NCBI GenBank assembly: GCA_017860085.1
Contig: JAFNAJ010000016.1
Span: 1-14,766, forward strand
Source: Acidobacteriota bacterium
Lineage (GTDB): Bacteria; Acidobacteriota; Vicinamibacteria; Vicinamibacterales; JAFNAJ01
Reading direction: 5' to 3'
DNA: 14,766 nt
Shown piece after piece: positions 1 through 7,340 of the stretch. Below the pieces are notes generated by a model that did no database searches, was not told where the DNA came from, and saw only the letters and a program-made list of their open reading frames with translations. The position numbers were made by a program, and so were the translations under genes. Positions within the stretch are counted from its first letter, which is position 1, and each line of letters opens with the position of its first letter.

Positions 1-393
1 GCTCGCCTCGACCGGGCCGGCCTCGACTGGTCGCAGTATCCCGCGGCTGCGCTGTCGCGCCTGACGCGTGACGCGCGGCGGAGCCCGATTGACCTCGCGC
101 GGATGGCTCGGCGCTCGGTGAGGCGCCTGCCTCGCGGGATCGGCGGCCCCCTCGCGCTCAGGCTCGCCGGCGCGCGAGATCGGCTGTCGCTCGCCTTCCC
201 GGCAGTCGCGTACCAACTCAACGCTCCCCCGGTCGTCGACACTGCCAAGGCCGCGCTCGGTGTGTCCGCCGACGACCACGTCACCTTGAGGCGCGCGTTC
301 CTGGCCGAATGGGGACACTCGGGCGACGTGAACCTCGGCGGGTCGCTCGCACGGCTTGGAATCGCGCCAGCGCCCAGTCAGGAGGCCGCATGA
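1..393 (+). CDS. C-terminal part of an unrecognised protein (5' end outside window)
   Basis: Frame 1 is open from the first base to a TGA at 391-393, giving the last 130 residues of a protein whose start lies upstream. The first in-frame ATG is at 103, but the reading continues upstream without a stop, so 103 is probably internal. The segment is soluble-looking, rich in Arg, Ala and Leu, with no membrane helix and no motif I recognise. Its final bases overlap the ATG of the deacetylase-like gene (ATGA at 390-393), which implies translational coupling and membership of the same polysaccharide operon. A glycan-modifying or precursor enzyme is possible from context only. The frame is well supported; the function is unknown. 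Confidence 0.7.
   Translation, partial: ARLDRAGLDWSQYPAAALSRLTRDARRSPIDLARMARRSVRRLPRGIGGPLALRLAGARDRLSLAFPAVAYQLNAPPVVDTAKAALGVSADDHVTLRRAFLAEWGHSGDVNLGGSLARLGIAPAPSQEAA
380..385 (+). promoter_or_regulatory. Shine-Dalgarno site fixing the start of the deacetylase-like gene
   Basis: AGGAGG lies 4 nt before the ATG at 390 and inside the end of the preceding gene. It favours 390 over the upstream in-frame ATG at 309, which would overlap the previous gene by 85 nt and add residues unlike the family start. Confidence 0.7.
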
Positions 394-1247
394 TTTGCCT
401 CACCGGAGACATCCACCACGCGTCGCTCGGGACTGGTAACCAGCAGCACTGCGACATCAGCGAAGTCCAGGTGGCGGCGCGGTACGTCCGGCTGCTCGAG
501 GAAGCCCGGGTGAAGGTGACGTTCTTCGTCTCGGGCCGGGCCTTCGACGAGGAGTGGAACGATCTGCAGCCCGTCTGCGAGCACCGTCTCGTCGAGCTGG
601 GCGGGCACAACTACTCGTGCTTCACGCCCGAGTGGTGGCACCGTGTCTGGAACAAAGCGACTGGCAGCTACAACGGGCCCCGGTGGTATCAGCGCCTCGA
701 TCTCGAGCGGACGCAACGCGCCATTCATCGCCGGCTCGGGCGCCGCGTGCGCCTCTGGCGCAACCACATGTACATGCACGGCCCCTACACCGAGGACGTG
801 CTCGCCGGCGGGGGCATCGCGCTCTGCTCGGATGGCGTACGGCGTGCCGCGCGGGCGCCGGAATGGCACCCGGCCGGGTTGTACAACTTCCCGCTGAACG
901 TCATCCCCGACCACGAGCACCTCTACCACGCCGAGCGCACGCCCGAGTGGGTGGCGTGGTGGGTGAAGCGCTATCAGTGGTCCGACGACTTCGGCCCCGA
1001 GTCCTACGACGTGGAGACGTGGACCGACCTCGTCCTCGACCAGCTTCGCGAGAACGAGGCGCGAGGAGTGATCTCCAACATGATCGTGCATCCCATCACG
1101 CTCTACCTGTGCGATCGGTTTCGCGCATTCGAGCGGATCCTCGATTACCTCGCCAGCCGCGAGACCGTTCACCTGGGAGACGTCGTCGACCGCCAGTCGC
1201 GAACGCCTCGTCTCGACGTTCCGACGCTGGCTCCTCGGTGCTGCTGA
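390..1247 (+). CDS. polysaccharide deacetylase family (NodB-like) protein
   Basis: This 285-residue soluble protein resembles the NodB-homology carbohydrate esterases (CE4) that remove N-acetyl or O-acetyl groups from glycans. The N-terminus MICLTGDIHH occupies the motif 1 position. It is followed by a beta-strand VKVTFFVSGR (41-50), a motif-2-like GGHNYSCF (71-78), LWRNHMYMHG (122-131) in the motif-3 position and IVHPIT (232-237) in the motif-5 position. The catalytic motifs deviate from the textbook form: motif 1 has a single Asp (D7) followed by I-H-H instead of paired Asp, and the second His of motif 2 is Cys77. Activity is therefore uncertain, although the fold assignment is reasonable. 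The ATG at 390 overlaps the preceding stop and has a strong Shine-Dalgarno. The next gene starts 2 nt after this stop, so all belong to one operon. There is no signal peptide, so a cytoplasmic role on a lipid-linked or sugar precursor is likelier than action on exported polymer. Confidence 0.75.
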   Translation: MICLTGDIHHASLGTGNQQHCDISEVQVAARYVRLLEEARVKVTFFVSGRAFDEEWNDLQPVCEHRLVELGGHNYSCFTPEWWHRVWNKATGSYNGPRWYQRLDLERTQRAIHRRLGRRVRLWRNHMYMHGPYTEDVLAGGGIALCSDGVRRAARAPEWHPAGLYNFPLNVIPDHEHLYHAERTPEWVAWWVKRYQWSDDFGPESYDVETWTDLVLDQLRENEARGVISNMIVHPITLYLCDRFRAFERILDYLASRETVHLGDVVDRQSRTPRLDVPTLAPRCC

Positions 1248-1249
1248 AC

Positions 1250-2188
1250 ATGCGGACCTTTCCTCACCACGCGCCAGATTTGCGCGACGCGGCGCCCTCT
1301 GTGACCGTCATCATGCGGAGCAAGAACTCCGCCGACACCATCGGCCAGGCGCTGGCTGGGCTCTTTGCACAGCGCCATCAGGACTTCGAGCTGATCGTGG
1401 TCGATTCCGGCTCGACCGACCGGACACTGGAGATCGTGCGCCGGTTCCCGGCCCGCCTGATCGAGGTGCCCGCAGCCGACTACTACCCGGGTCCTGTCCT
1501 GAACATGGCGATCGCCGAGTCTCGGAGCGAGCTCGTCGTGTTCCAGAACTCCGACGTCGTGCCGCTGACGGCCGACGCATTGGGCTTGCTCGTGGCGCCG
1601 TTTGCCGACCCGACCGTCCAGGCGACGTTTGCGCGACAGGTTCCACGGCCGGAGGCGCACACGTGGGTCCGTCGCGACTATGCCGCGGCGTTCCCGGCCT
1701 CTGGCGATGCCCCGTCGTGGCTGCCCTACTCGCTTCCCTTTGCCGCCATGCGGAAGGCGCTGTGGCGCACGCGGCCGTTCTACGCCGACGCGTGGGGCTC
1801 GGAAGACACCGAGTGGGGCGCGTGGGCACGGCGCACGGGCCACCGCATCGTCTACGTGCCCGGCGCCCTGGTCATGCACTCCCACAACTACACGCTGCGC
1901 CAGCTCTTTGGCCGGCGGTTCATCGAGGGTGAGGCCGACGCGTTCGTGCCGGGCACCTCGGGCTCCGCGTGGGGCGAGGTCCGCCGCGCGCTGACGGCCA
2001 TCGGGCGCGACGTGGTCGCGCATGCGCGCGCTGGTGACCTCGCCGGGATGGCGCTGGTCCCAGCCCGACGGGTCGTCTATCACTGGGCGTACTATCGCGG
2101 GTATCGGCATGGAGCCGCGCGCCGGGCCCGCGGCGACCGCAACGCGAGCTTTGGCCAGCAGGTCGTGCTGAGCCGGTACGAGGGCTGA
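1250..2188 (+). CDS. family 2 glycosyltransferase
   Basis: A 312-residue GT-A fold enzyme that should transfer a sugar from a nucleotide-sugar donor during assembly of a polysaccharide repeat unit on the cytoplasmic face of the membrane. The protein shows SVTVIMRSKN (17-26), the strand plus nucleotide-binding loop ELIVVDSGSTDRT (47-59), QNSDVVP (99-105) in the metal-binding DxD position and SEDTEWGAWARR (184-195) carrying the ED acidic pair typical of the catalytic base region. The C-terminal about 70 residues are basic and aromatic and may lie on the membrane; no clear transmembrane helix is seen. The ATG at 1250 is chosen because it lies 2 nt after the preceding stop and just before the first GT2 strand. 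The same frame is open much further upstream, but that stretch is the shadow of the deacetylase gene. Donor and acceptor cannot be read from the sequence. Confidence 0.88.
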   Translation: MRTFPHHAPDLRDAAPSVTVIMRSKNSADTIGQALAGLFAQRHQDFELIVVDSGSTDRTLEIVRRFPARLIEVPAADYYPGPVLNMAIAESRSELVVFQNSDVVPLTADALGLLVAPFADPTVQATFARQVPRPEAHTWVRRDYAAAFPASGDAPSWLPYSLPFAAMRKALWRTRPFYADAWGSEDTEWGAWARRTGHRIVYVPGALVMHSHNYTLRQLFGRRFIEGEADAFVPGTSGSAWGEVRRALTAIGRDVVAHARAGDLAGMALVPARRVVYHWAYYRGYRHGAARRARGDRNASFGQQVVLSRYEG

Positions 2189-2192
2189 GCCG

Positions 2193-3719
2193 GTGAGCAT
2201 CGCCCGCGCAACCGTCGCCAACTACGCGCGCCTTGCCGTGACGGCGGCGAGCCAGCTCGCCGTCGTGCCCGTCCTGGTCGACCACGTGGGCGCGGGCACG
2301 TATGGGCTCTATGCCCTGGTCATCTCCGCGGTCAGCTTCTTCTCGCTGCTCGAGTTCGGCGCGGGTGTGGGCGCGCTGCGGGCCGTGGCCGCGGCGGATT
2401 CTCCAGACGAGCGGCAGCGCCGAAACGCAGCGCTCAGCACGATGCTGATCTTGTCGACCGGCCTGGCCGTCGTCGCGCTGATCCTGCTGCTCGCCATCGC
2501 TCCCGTCACCCCGGCGCTCCTGCGCATTCCCGACGCCCAGCGGGCCGACGGGCTCGCCCTCCTGGTGCTCATGGGCTTGAGAAGTGCCGTCCTGCCGTGG
2601 CCGCTCGGTATCTTCCGCGGGGCACTGATCGGCCGGGGCGACGTAGGCCTCGCCAACGCGATCCAGGCGGCGTCCGCGGCGTTGTACGCCGGGGCCGCCC
2701 TGATCCTCGTTCCCCGGGGTCTTGGCATCGTGGGAGTTGGTGGCCTCTCGCTGGCCGCGTTCCTCGTCGAGCACGCGGCCTACCTCTTCTTCGCATTCAG
2801 GCGCCTGCCTGGCCTCTCGCTGTCCCCACGGCTCTTCGATCGTGGCGAACTGCGCGCGGCCGTGTCGCTCGGGGCCTCGCAGACGCTGGTCTCGCTCACA
2901 GGCCTGCTCCTGCTGCGCACCGACCCGCTGATCGTCGGCTGGCGCATGCCGCTCGAGGCCGTGGCGGCCTACGCCGTTGCGCTCCGCGTGGCCGAGCAGG
3001 CGTTGATGGTGACCAAGCAGTTCGTCAACGCGTTGGCGCCGTTCATCGCGCGGCTCGGGGGCTCGGATGACCGGGCAGCGCTCGGACGGTTGCTGGTCCT
3101 GGGTGTCAGGACCTCCCTCGTGCCCGCGGTGGTCGTGGCCCTCCCCCTCGCGGCGTTCTCGACTCAGGTGCTGACGGTCTGGGTCGGGCCATCCATGGCC
3201 CAGGCCGGGCCCGCGTTGGCCTTGCTCAGCGTGGCGACTGCGCTCATGGCTCCCCAGTTGGTCGTCTGCAGCCTGTTCACCTATACCGGTCGCCACAGGC
3301 TCACCGGGCGCATCGCGCTCGCCTCGGCTCTCGTGAACGTCGTGGCGAGCGTGACGCTCGTGGGACCGCTCGGCCTCACCGGCGTCTCACTCGGCACGCT
3401 GGCGGCTGTGATCGTCGTGGATCTGGCCGTCGCCGGACGGCTGGCCCTCCGGTGCTTCGACGTGACACCAAAAACCCTGCTGGTCGATGGGTTTGGTCGG
3501 GCGCTCCTGCCCGCAGTGCCGGCAATGCTGGTGGCCGCCGTCGCCCGACAAGCCTACGCGCTCGACTCCATCTGGCAGCTCGTCGGAGCGTCGGCGCTGG
3601 CAGCCTCCACCTACCTCGTCGGCTTCTGGTTCAGTGGAGTCCCGCGGGGGCAGCGGCTGGCCATCACCGGCCAGTGGCGGTCATGGTGGCGGTTCCTGGG
3701 CGCGCCCGCCAACTCCTGA
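2193..3719 (+). CDS. polysaccharide/oligosaccharide flippase (Wzx/PST-type, MOP superfamily)
   Basis: A 508-residue integral membrane protein with about 14 hydrophobic segments, at roughly 12-30, 36-60, 83-108, 120-141, 153-172, 178-202, 222-244, 255-283, 305-332, 340-365, 374-392, 396-420, 436-452 and 462-481. Length, segment number and the N-terminal pattern (helix 1 followed by VGAGTYGLYALVISAVSFF at 32-50) match Wzx-type lipid-linked oligosaccharide flippases, which move undecaprenyl-linked repeat units across the inner membrane. Arg148-Asp150 (GRGD) follows the fourth helix, as is common in the family. It starts with GTG at 2193, 4 nt after the glycosyltransferase stop, and ends the first glycan gene run. 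The assignment to the MOP superfamily is secure; the exact substrate and polarity of transport are not readable. Confidence 0.88.
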   Translation: MSIARATVANYARLAVTAASQLAVVPVLVDHVGAGTYGLYALVISAVSFFSLLEFGAGVGALRAVAAADSPDERQRRNAALSTMLILSTGLAVVALILLLAIAPVTPALLRIPDAQRADGLALLVLMGLRSAVLPWPLGIFRGALIGRGDVGLANAIQAASAALYAGAALILVPRGLGIVGVGGLSLAAFLVEHAAYLFFAFRRLPGLSLSPRLFDRGELRAAVSLGASQTLVSLTGLLLLRTDPLIVGWRMPLEAVAAYAVALRVAEQALMVTKQFVNALAPFIARLGGSDDRAALGRLLVLGVRTSLVPAVVVALPLAAFSTQVLTVWVGPSMAQAGPALALLSVATALMAPQLVVCSLFTYTGRHRLTGRIALASALVNVVASVTLVGPLGLTGVSLGTLAAVIVVDLAVAGRLALRCFDVTPKTLLVDGFGRALLPAVPAMLVAAVARQAYALDSIWQLVGASALAASTYLVGFWFSGVPRGQRLAITGQWRSWWRFLGAPANS

Positions 3720-3764
3720 GGCCGGGCCACCTCTACTGCCGCTGCCACACGAGCTCATCGGCGG

Positions 3765-3773
3765 TGATACCAT
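3765..3773 (+). promoter_or_regulatory. possible extended -10 promoter for the H-NOX/kinase operon
   Basis: The 103-nt gap between the flippase and H-NOX genes contains TG-A-TACCAT, which fits an extended -10 element (TGn plus a 4/6 match to TATAAT). No convincing -35 element lies 16-18 nt upstream. Transcription would begin near 3780, giving a leader of about 43 nt. This is a weak call; the operon could also be read through from the flippase. Confidence 0.25.
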
Positions 3774-3811
3774 GCCGTCGTCTCCGGTGCGGTTCCACGC
3801 CGTAGGGCGAC

Positions 3812-3817
3812 AAGGAG
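3812..3817 (+). promoter_or_regulatory. Shine-Dalgarno site fixing the H-NOX start
   Basis: AAGGAG is spaced 5 nt from the ATG at 3823. It selects 3823 over the in-frame ATG at 3772, which has no comparable site and would add 17 residues before the MYGLVN start typical of H-NOX proteins. Confidence 0.75.
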
Positions 3818-3822
3818 ACCCC

Positions 3823-4389
3823 ATGTACGGACTCGTCAACCAGGCAATCGAAGACCTGATCCGCAAGAACCATGGCGACCAGTTGTGGGAAGCCGTCAAG
3901 CGCAAGGCCGGCGTGGACGTCGAGACCTTCGTGAGCATGGAGGCGTATCCCGACTCGGTGTCCTACAACCTCGTCGGCGCGGCCAGCGAGATCACGGGCA
4001 CCCCGGCCGCCCAACTCCTCGAGGCGTTCGGTGAGCACTGGACCCTCTACACGGCCCAGAAGGGCTACGGCCAGCTGTTCCGCATGGGCGGATCGACCTT
4101 CAAGGGCTTCATGCAGAACCTGCACAACCTGCACACCCATGTCGCGTTGAGCTTCCCGCACCTCACGCCGCCGTCCTTCTGGTGCACCGACGTCACCGAC
4201 TCGTCGATGCTGCTGCACTACCAGTCAACACGGGAAGGCCTGGCCCCGATGGTCGTCGGGCTCGTGCGGGGCCTCGGGCGCATGTTCGATACGAAGGTCA
4301 CCATCACGCTGACGCACGCCCGGGCGCAGGGCGCCGACCACGACGTGTTCGTCGTGACCTATGCCCCGGCGCCCGGCCCCTCGTCATGA
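3823..4389 (+). CDS. H-NOX haem protein (nitric oxide sensor, HNOB domain)
   Basis: A 188-residue stand-alone haem NO-binding protein of the usual family length. It starts MYGLVNQAIEDLI. The proximal haem ligand is His104, in HNLHTHVAL, 10 residues before TPP (115-117); this is the same spacing as from His102 to TPP in the Thermoanaerobacter tengcongensis protein as I recall it. The haem-propionate-binding YxSxR motif is Y133-Q-S135-T-R137. Counting from that motif, the position of the distal Tyr140 of oxygen-binding members is Pro142, so the protein is expected to bind NO (and CO) but not O2. In the family, stand-alone H-NOX proteins regulate a partner kinase or cyclic-di-GMP enzyme encoded next to them. 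Here the stop overlaps the kinase start (ATGA, 4386-4389), so the two are almost certainly co-expressed and interact. The family call is secure; ligand choice is inference. Confidence 0.95.
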   Translation: MYGLVNQAIEDLIRKNHGDQLWEAVKRKAGVDVETFVSMEAYPDSVSYNLVGAASEITGTPAAQLLEAFGEHWTLYTAQKGYGQLFRMGGSTFKGFMQNLHNLHTHVALSFPHLTPPSFWCTDVTDSSMLLHYQSTREGLAPMVVGLVRGLGRMFDTKVTITLTHARAQGADHDVFVVTYAPAPGPSS

Positions 4390-7271
4390 CAGAGCCAGGG
4401 CTTCCCGGCGACCAGGTCCGTGAGCTCTTCCCATTCCTGGTCGCGTTCGACGAGGCGCTCCGCGTCGTGGCCGTGGGTCCGTCTCTCGCGTCGGCGTGCC
4501 CGACCGTTGTGCCCGGACGCCCGATGAGCGACTGCTTCCGGATCCTGCGCCCCAATGTGCCGGCCAGTCTCGAGAGGCTCCGGGCCAGTCAGCAGGCGAT
4601 CGTCGTGGCCGAGGAGGTCGCCAGCGGGCTTCGCCTGCGTGGACAAGTGGTCTTCGTCGAATCGCCGCCCACGATCCTGTTCCTCGCGAGTCCCTGGATC
4701 CAGGACCCCTCCGAACTGGAGCGATTCGGCCTGTCGATCGACAACTTCGCGGCTCACGATCCGACGACCGATTACGTGTTCCTGCTGCAGGGCAAGAACG
4801 TGGCACTCCAGGAGGCCAGGGTCCTCTCGCAACGGCTGCAGCAGCAGCGGACCGAGTTGCGCAACACGATCGACGCCCTGACAGAGGCTGCCGTGCAACA
4901 CCAGCGCGCCAGGGCGGCGCTCGAATCGAGCGAGGCGAACCTCCGCGCCATCCTCGACTCGGCGGCCGACGGCATCGTGACGATCGATGACCGCGGCACC
5001 ATCAGCACCTTCAACGCCGCGGCCAGCCGCATTTTCGGGTGGTCCCCGCAGGAAACCATCGGTCGGAACGTGAGCATCCTGGCGCCGCCGCCTCACCGCG
5101 ACGAGCACGATGCGTACATGGCCCGGTATCTCTCGGCCGGTGAGCCGAGAATCATCGGTTTCGGCCGCGAGGTCGAGGGCGTCCGCAAGGACGGCTCGCG
5201 GTTTCCCCTGCACCTCTCGGTGAGCGAGGTCGCGACCGGCGAAGGCCGGACCTTCACCGGCATCCTGCGAGATCTGACGGGCTTGAAGGAAGCCCAGCAG
5301 GCACGCGCCGAGAGCGAAGCGCGCACGCGCATGATCGTGGACACGGCCCTCGACGCCGTCATCACCATCGACGTGGACGGCGTGGTCACCACGTGGAACC
5401 GGCAGGCAGAGGCCGCGTTCGGCTGGCGGCAGGAGGAGGCCATCGGCCGTCAGCTGAGCGAACTGATCATCCCGCCTGGCCTGCGGGAGGCTCACCGTCG
5501 GGGCATGCAGCACTATCTGGCCACGGGCGATGGCCCCGTCCTCAACCGCCGCATCGAGGTCCCGGCCCAGGACCGCAACGGGCGGGAATTCCCGGTCGAA
5601 CTCGCCATCTCCCCGCTGCGCCTCGGCAACCAGATCAGTTTCAGTGCGTTCGTACGCGACATCTCCCAGCGCAAGCGCGCCGAGCAACTGGGCGAGAGTC
5701 TTCACCGGATCACCCGGCTGTTCGCGGAATCGTCCTCGCTGCAACAGGTGACGACGCCCTTCCTCGAGGCGGCGTGCAGCCTGCTCGACTGGGACCTCGG
5801 GGCCTTCTGGATGATGGACAACGACGCGGGACAGCTCCGCTCGGTCGACGTCTGGTGCAGGCCCGGGCTGAACCCCGCGGAGTTCCTCGAGGAAACCCGC
5901 ACGCTGAGGTTCGCCCCTGGCATCGGACTCCCGGGCCGCGTCTTCGCGACCGGCCAGATGGCATTGATTCCCAACGTCCAGGCGAGCGACAACTTCCCGC
6001 GCGCCAGGACGGCGAGCGCCGGCAGCCTCCGATCGGGCGTGGCCCTGCCCATCCCCCAGGGCCAGCGCACGGCTGGAGTGATCGAGTTCTTCAGCCGCAA
6101 GACCGCCGAGCCGGACGCCGACGCGCTGCAGACGCTCACCAACCTCGCGAGCCAGTTGGGCCAGTTCATCGAACGGCGCCACGCCGACGAAGCGCTGGCC
6201 CGCAGCGAGTCGCACACACGGGCCGTCATCGACCACATGCTCGAGGGCCTGGTCGTCGTCGGCCCTGACCTCAAGGTCGTCACCGCCAACGCGGCGTTCG
6301 CTCAGATCTTCGGGTACGACCAGGGCGACCTGGTCGGCATGCCAGCCACCCAACTGCTGCCGCCCACCGAGGAGTATCAGGAGCCATCCCTATTGCGCGA
6401 GGTGTACCGGCAGTCGCTCGGACGGGTGACCGAGCGAGAGGGCCGCCGGAAGAGCGGCGAGATCTTCCCGCTGGAGGTGCAGGTCTACAGGGTGCCGTCG
6501 GGCGAGGACGAGTTGACCGTCTGCCACGTGCGCGACCTCTCGCAGCAACGCTACGCCGATCGCCTCAAGAAGCAGTTCGTGGCCACCGTCAGCCATGAAC
6601 TGAGAACGCCCCTGACGTCGATTCGTGGCTCACTGGGCCTGCTCGCCACGGGCGCCGTCGGCCAGCTGCCTGCCGACGCGTTGAGGATCGTCGAGATGGC
6701 CGAGCGCAACACGGTGCGGCTCGTGGGGCTGATCAACGACATCCTCGACTTCGAGCGGATCGAAAGCGGCAGGCTCTCGCTCTCCTGTGCACGGTTCCCC
6801 GTGCAGCGGGCCATCGAGCGGGCGATCGAATCGGTAGCCCCGCTGGCCCGGCAGTCGGACATCACGATCGAGCTGCCGCCGACCCCTCCGCTGGAGGTCT
6901 ACGCCGACGAAGCGCGCATCGTGCAGGTGCTGGTCAACCTGCTGTCGAACGCGATCAAGTTCTCACCGAACGGCAGCCAGGTCGACGTGTCGGTGACGCA
7001 TGCCGAGAAGATCGCCGAGGTGAGGGTGCGCGACCGCGGACGGGGAATCCCGGACACGCTGCGCGAGATCGTCTTCGAACCCTTCCGCCAGGCCGAAGTC
7101 ACCGACGCGCGGCGGAGCAGCGGCTCAGGCCTCGGGCTGTCGATCTGCCGGGCCATCGTCCGCCAGCACGGCGGCGACATCGGGGTCGAAGCGCCCGAAG
7201 GCCCCGGAACGGTCCTGTGGTTCACGCTGCCCGTCCCCGACGAGACGATGGACGAGACGGGCACGCGTTGA
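4386..7271 (+). CDS. H-NOX-associated sensor histidine kinase (HNOBA-PAS-PAS-GAF-PAS-HisKA-HATPase)
   Basis: This 961-residue soluble hybrid sensor has no membrane helix. Domains in order: HNOBA at about 5-135, recognised by FPFLVAFD, FRILRP, LRGQV and ILFLASPWI; a coiled coil at about 135-185; PAS1 at about 182-305; PAS2 at about 309-435; GAF at about 437-600; PAS3 at about 608-722. The kinase core follows, with H box VSHELRTPL (phosphoacceptor His737), N box NLLSNAIKFS (851-860), G1 DRGRGIP (883-889), F box FEPFRQ and G2 GSGLGLSI (913-920). The HNOBA domain is the known docking and signalling partner of H-NOX, so the neighbouring H-NOX protein should gate this kinase. PAS1 matches the FixL haem pocket in register: His241, Arg261, Ile256, Leu277 and Val279. 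It may therefore bind haem itself. There is no receiver domain; the convergent NtrC-type regulator is the obvious phosphoacceptor. The ATG at 4386 overlaps the H-NOX stop, and upstream in-frame sequence is the H-NOX gene's shadow. Confidence 0.95.
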   Translation: MTEPGLPGDQVRELFPFLVAFDEALRVVAVGPSLASACPTVVPGRPMSDCFRILRPNVPASLERLRASQQAIVVAEEVASGLRLRGQVVFVESPPTILFLASPWIQDPSELERFGLSIDNFAAHDPTTDYVFLLQGKNVALQEARVLSQRLQQQRTELRNTIDALTEAAVQHQRARAALESSEANLRAILDSAADGIVTIDDRGTISTFNAAASRIFGWSPQETIGRNVSILAPPPHRDEHDAYMARYLSAGEPRIIGFGREVEGVRKDGSRFPLHLSVSEVATGEGRTFTGILRDLTGLKEAQQARAESEARTRMIVDTALDAVITIDVDGVVTTWNRQAEAAFGWRQEEAIGRQLSELIIPPGLREAHRRGMQHYLATGDGPVLNRRIEVPAQDRNGREFPVELAISPLRLGNQISFSAFVRDISQRKRAEQLGESLHRITRLFAESSSLQQVTTPFLEAACSLLDWDLGAFWMMDNDAGQLRSVDVWCRPGLNPAEFLEETRTLRFAPGIGLPGRVFATGQMALIPNVQASDNFPRARTASAGSLRSGVALPIPQGQRTAGVIEFFSRKTAEPDADALQTLTNLASQLGQFIERRHADEALARSESHTRAVIDHMLEGLVVVGPDLKVVTANAAFAQIFGYDQGDLVGMPATQLLPPTEEYQEPSLLREVYRQSLGRVTEREGRRKSGEIFPLEVQVYRVPSGEDELTVCHVRDLSQQRYADRLKKQFVATVSHELRTPLTSIRGSLGLLATGAVGQLPADALRIVEMAERNTVRLVGLINDILDFERIESGRLSLSCARFPVQRAIERAIESVAPLARQSDITIELPPTPPLEVYADEARIVQVLVNLLSNAIKFSPNGSQVDVSVTHAEKIAEVRVRDRGRGIPDTLREIVFEPFRQAEVTDARRSSGSGLGLSICRAIVRQHGGDIGVEAPEGPGTVLWFTLPVPDETMDETGTR

Positions 7272-7296
7272 CGCGGTCCACCGCTGACGCTGCCCG

Positions 7297-7313
7297 GCGG
7301 CAGGACCTGCCGC
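7297..7313. terminator. hairpin between convergent genes, possible bidirectional terminator
   Basis: The 69-nt gap between the convergent kinase and response regulator contains a near-perfect dyad, GGCGGCAGG / CCTGCCGC, centred on 7305. It can form a stem of about 6-8 GC-rich pairs. There is no U-run on either side, so intrinsic termination is unproven, though GC-rich genomes often lack long U-tracts. Confidence 0.35.
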
Positions 7314-7340
7314 GCCGTGTCAACGCAAGTGAACTCGAGC

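Noticed and set aside
554..1249. Upstream extension of the glycosyltransferase frame
   Set aside because: The translation before 1250 is Arg/Ala-rich shadow of the deacetylase gene; the GT2 domain begins just after 1250.
1920..3296. Minus-strand open frame (458 codons) opposite the flippase
   Set aside because: The product is a Gln/Arg/Asp/Gly-rich non-globular sequence without motifs, while the plus strand encodes a clear membrane transporter.
3772..3822. Earlier in-frame ATG for H-NOX
   Set aside because: It has no Shine-Dalgarno, whereas 3823 has a strong one and gives the family-typical N-terminus.
4359..6353. Long minus-strand open frame (664 codons) opposite the histidine kinase
   Set aside because: The kinase strand carries every expected motif from HNOBA to PAS3. 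The antisense product is low-complexity, rich in Arg, Asp and Gly, as expected from the mirror frame of a GC-rich gene.
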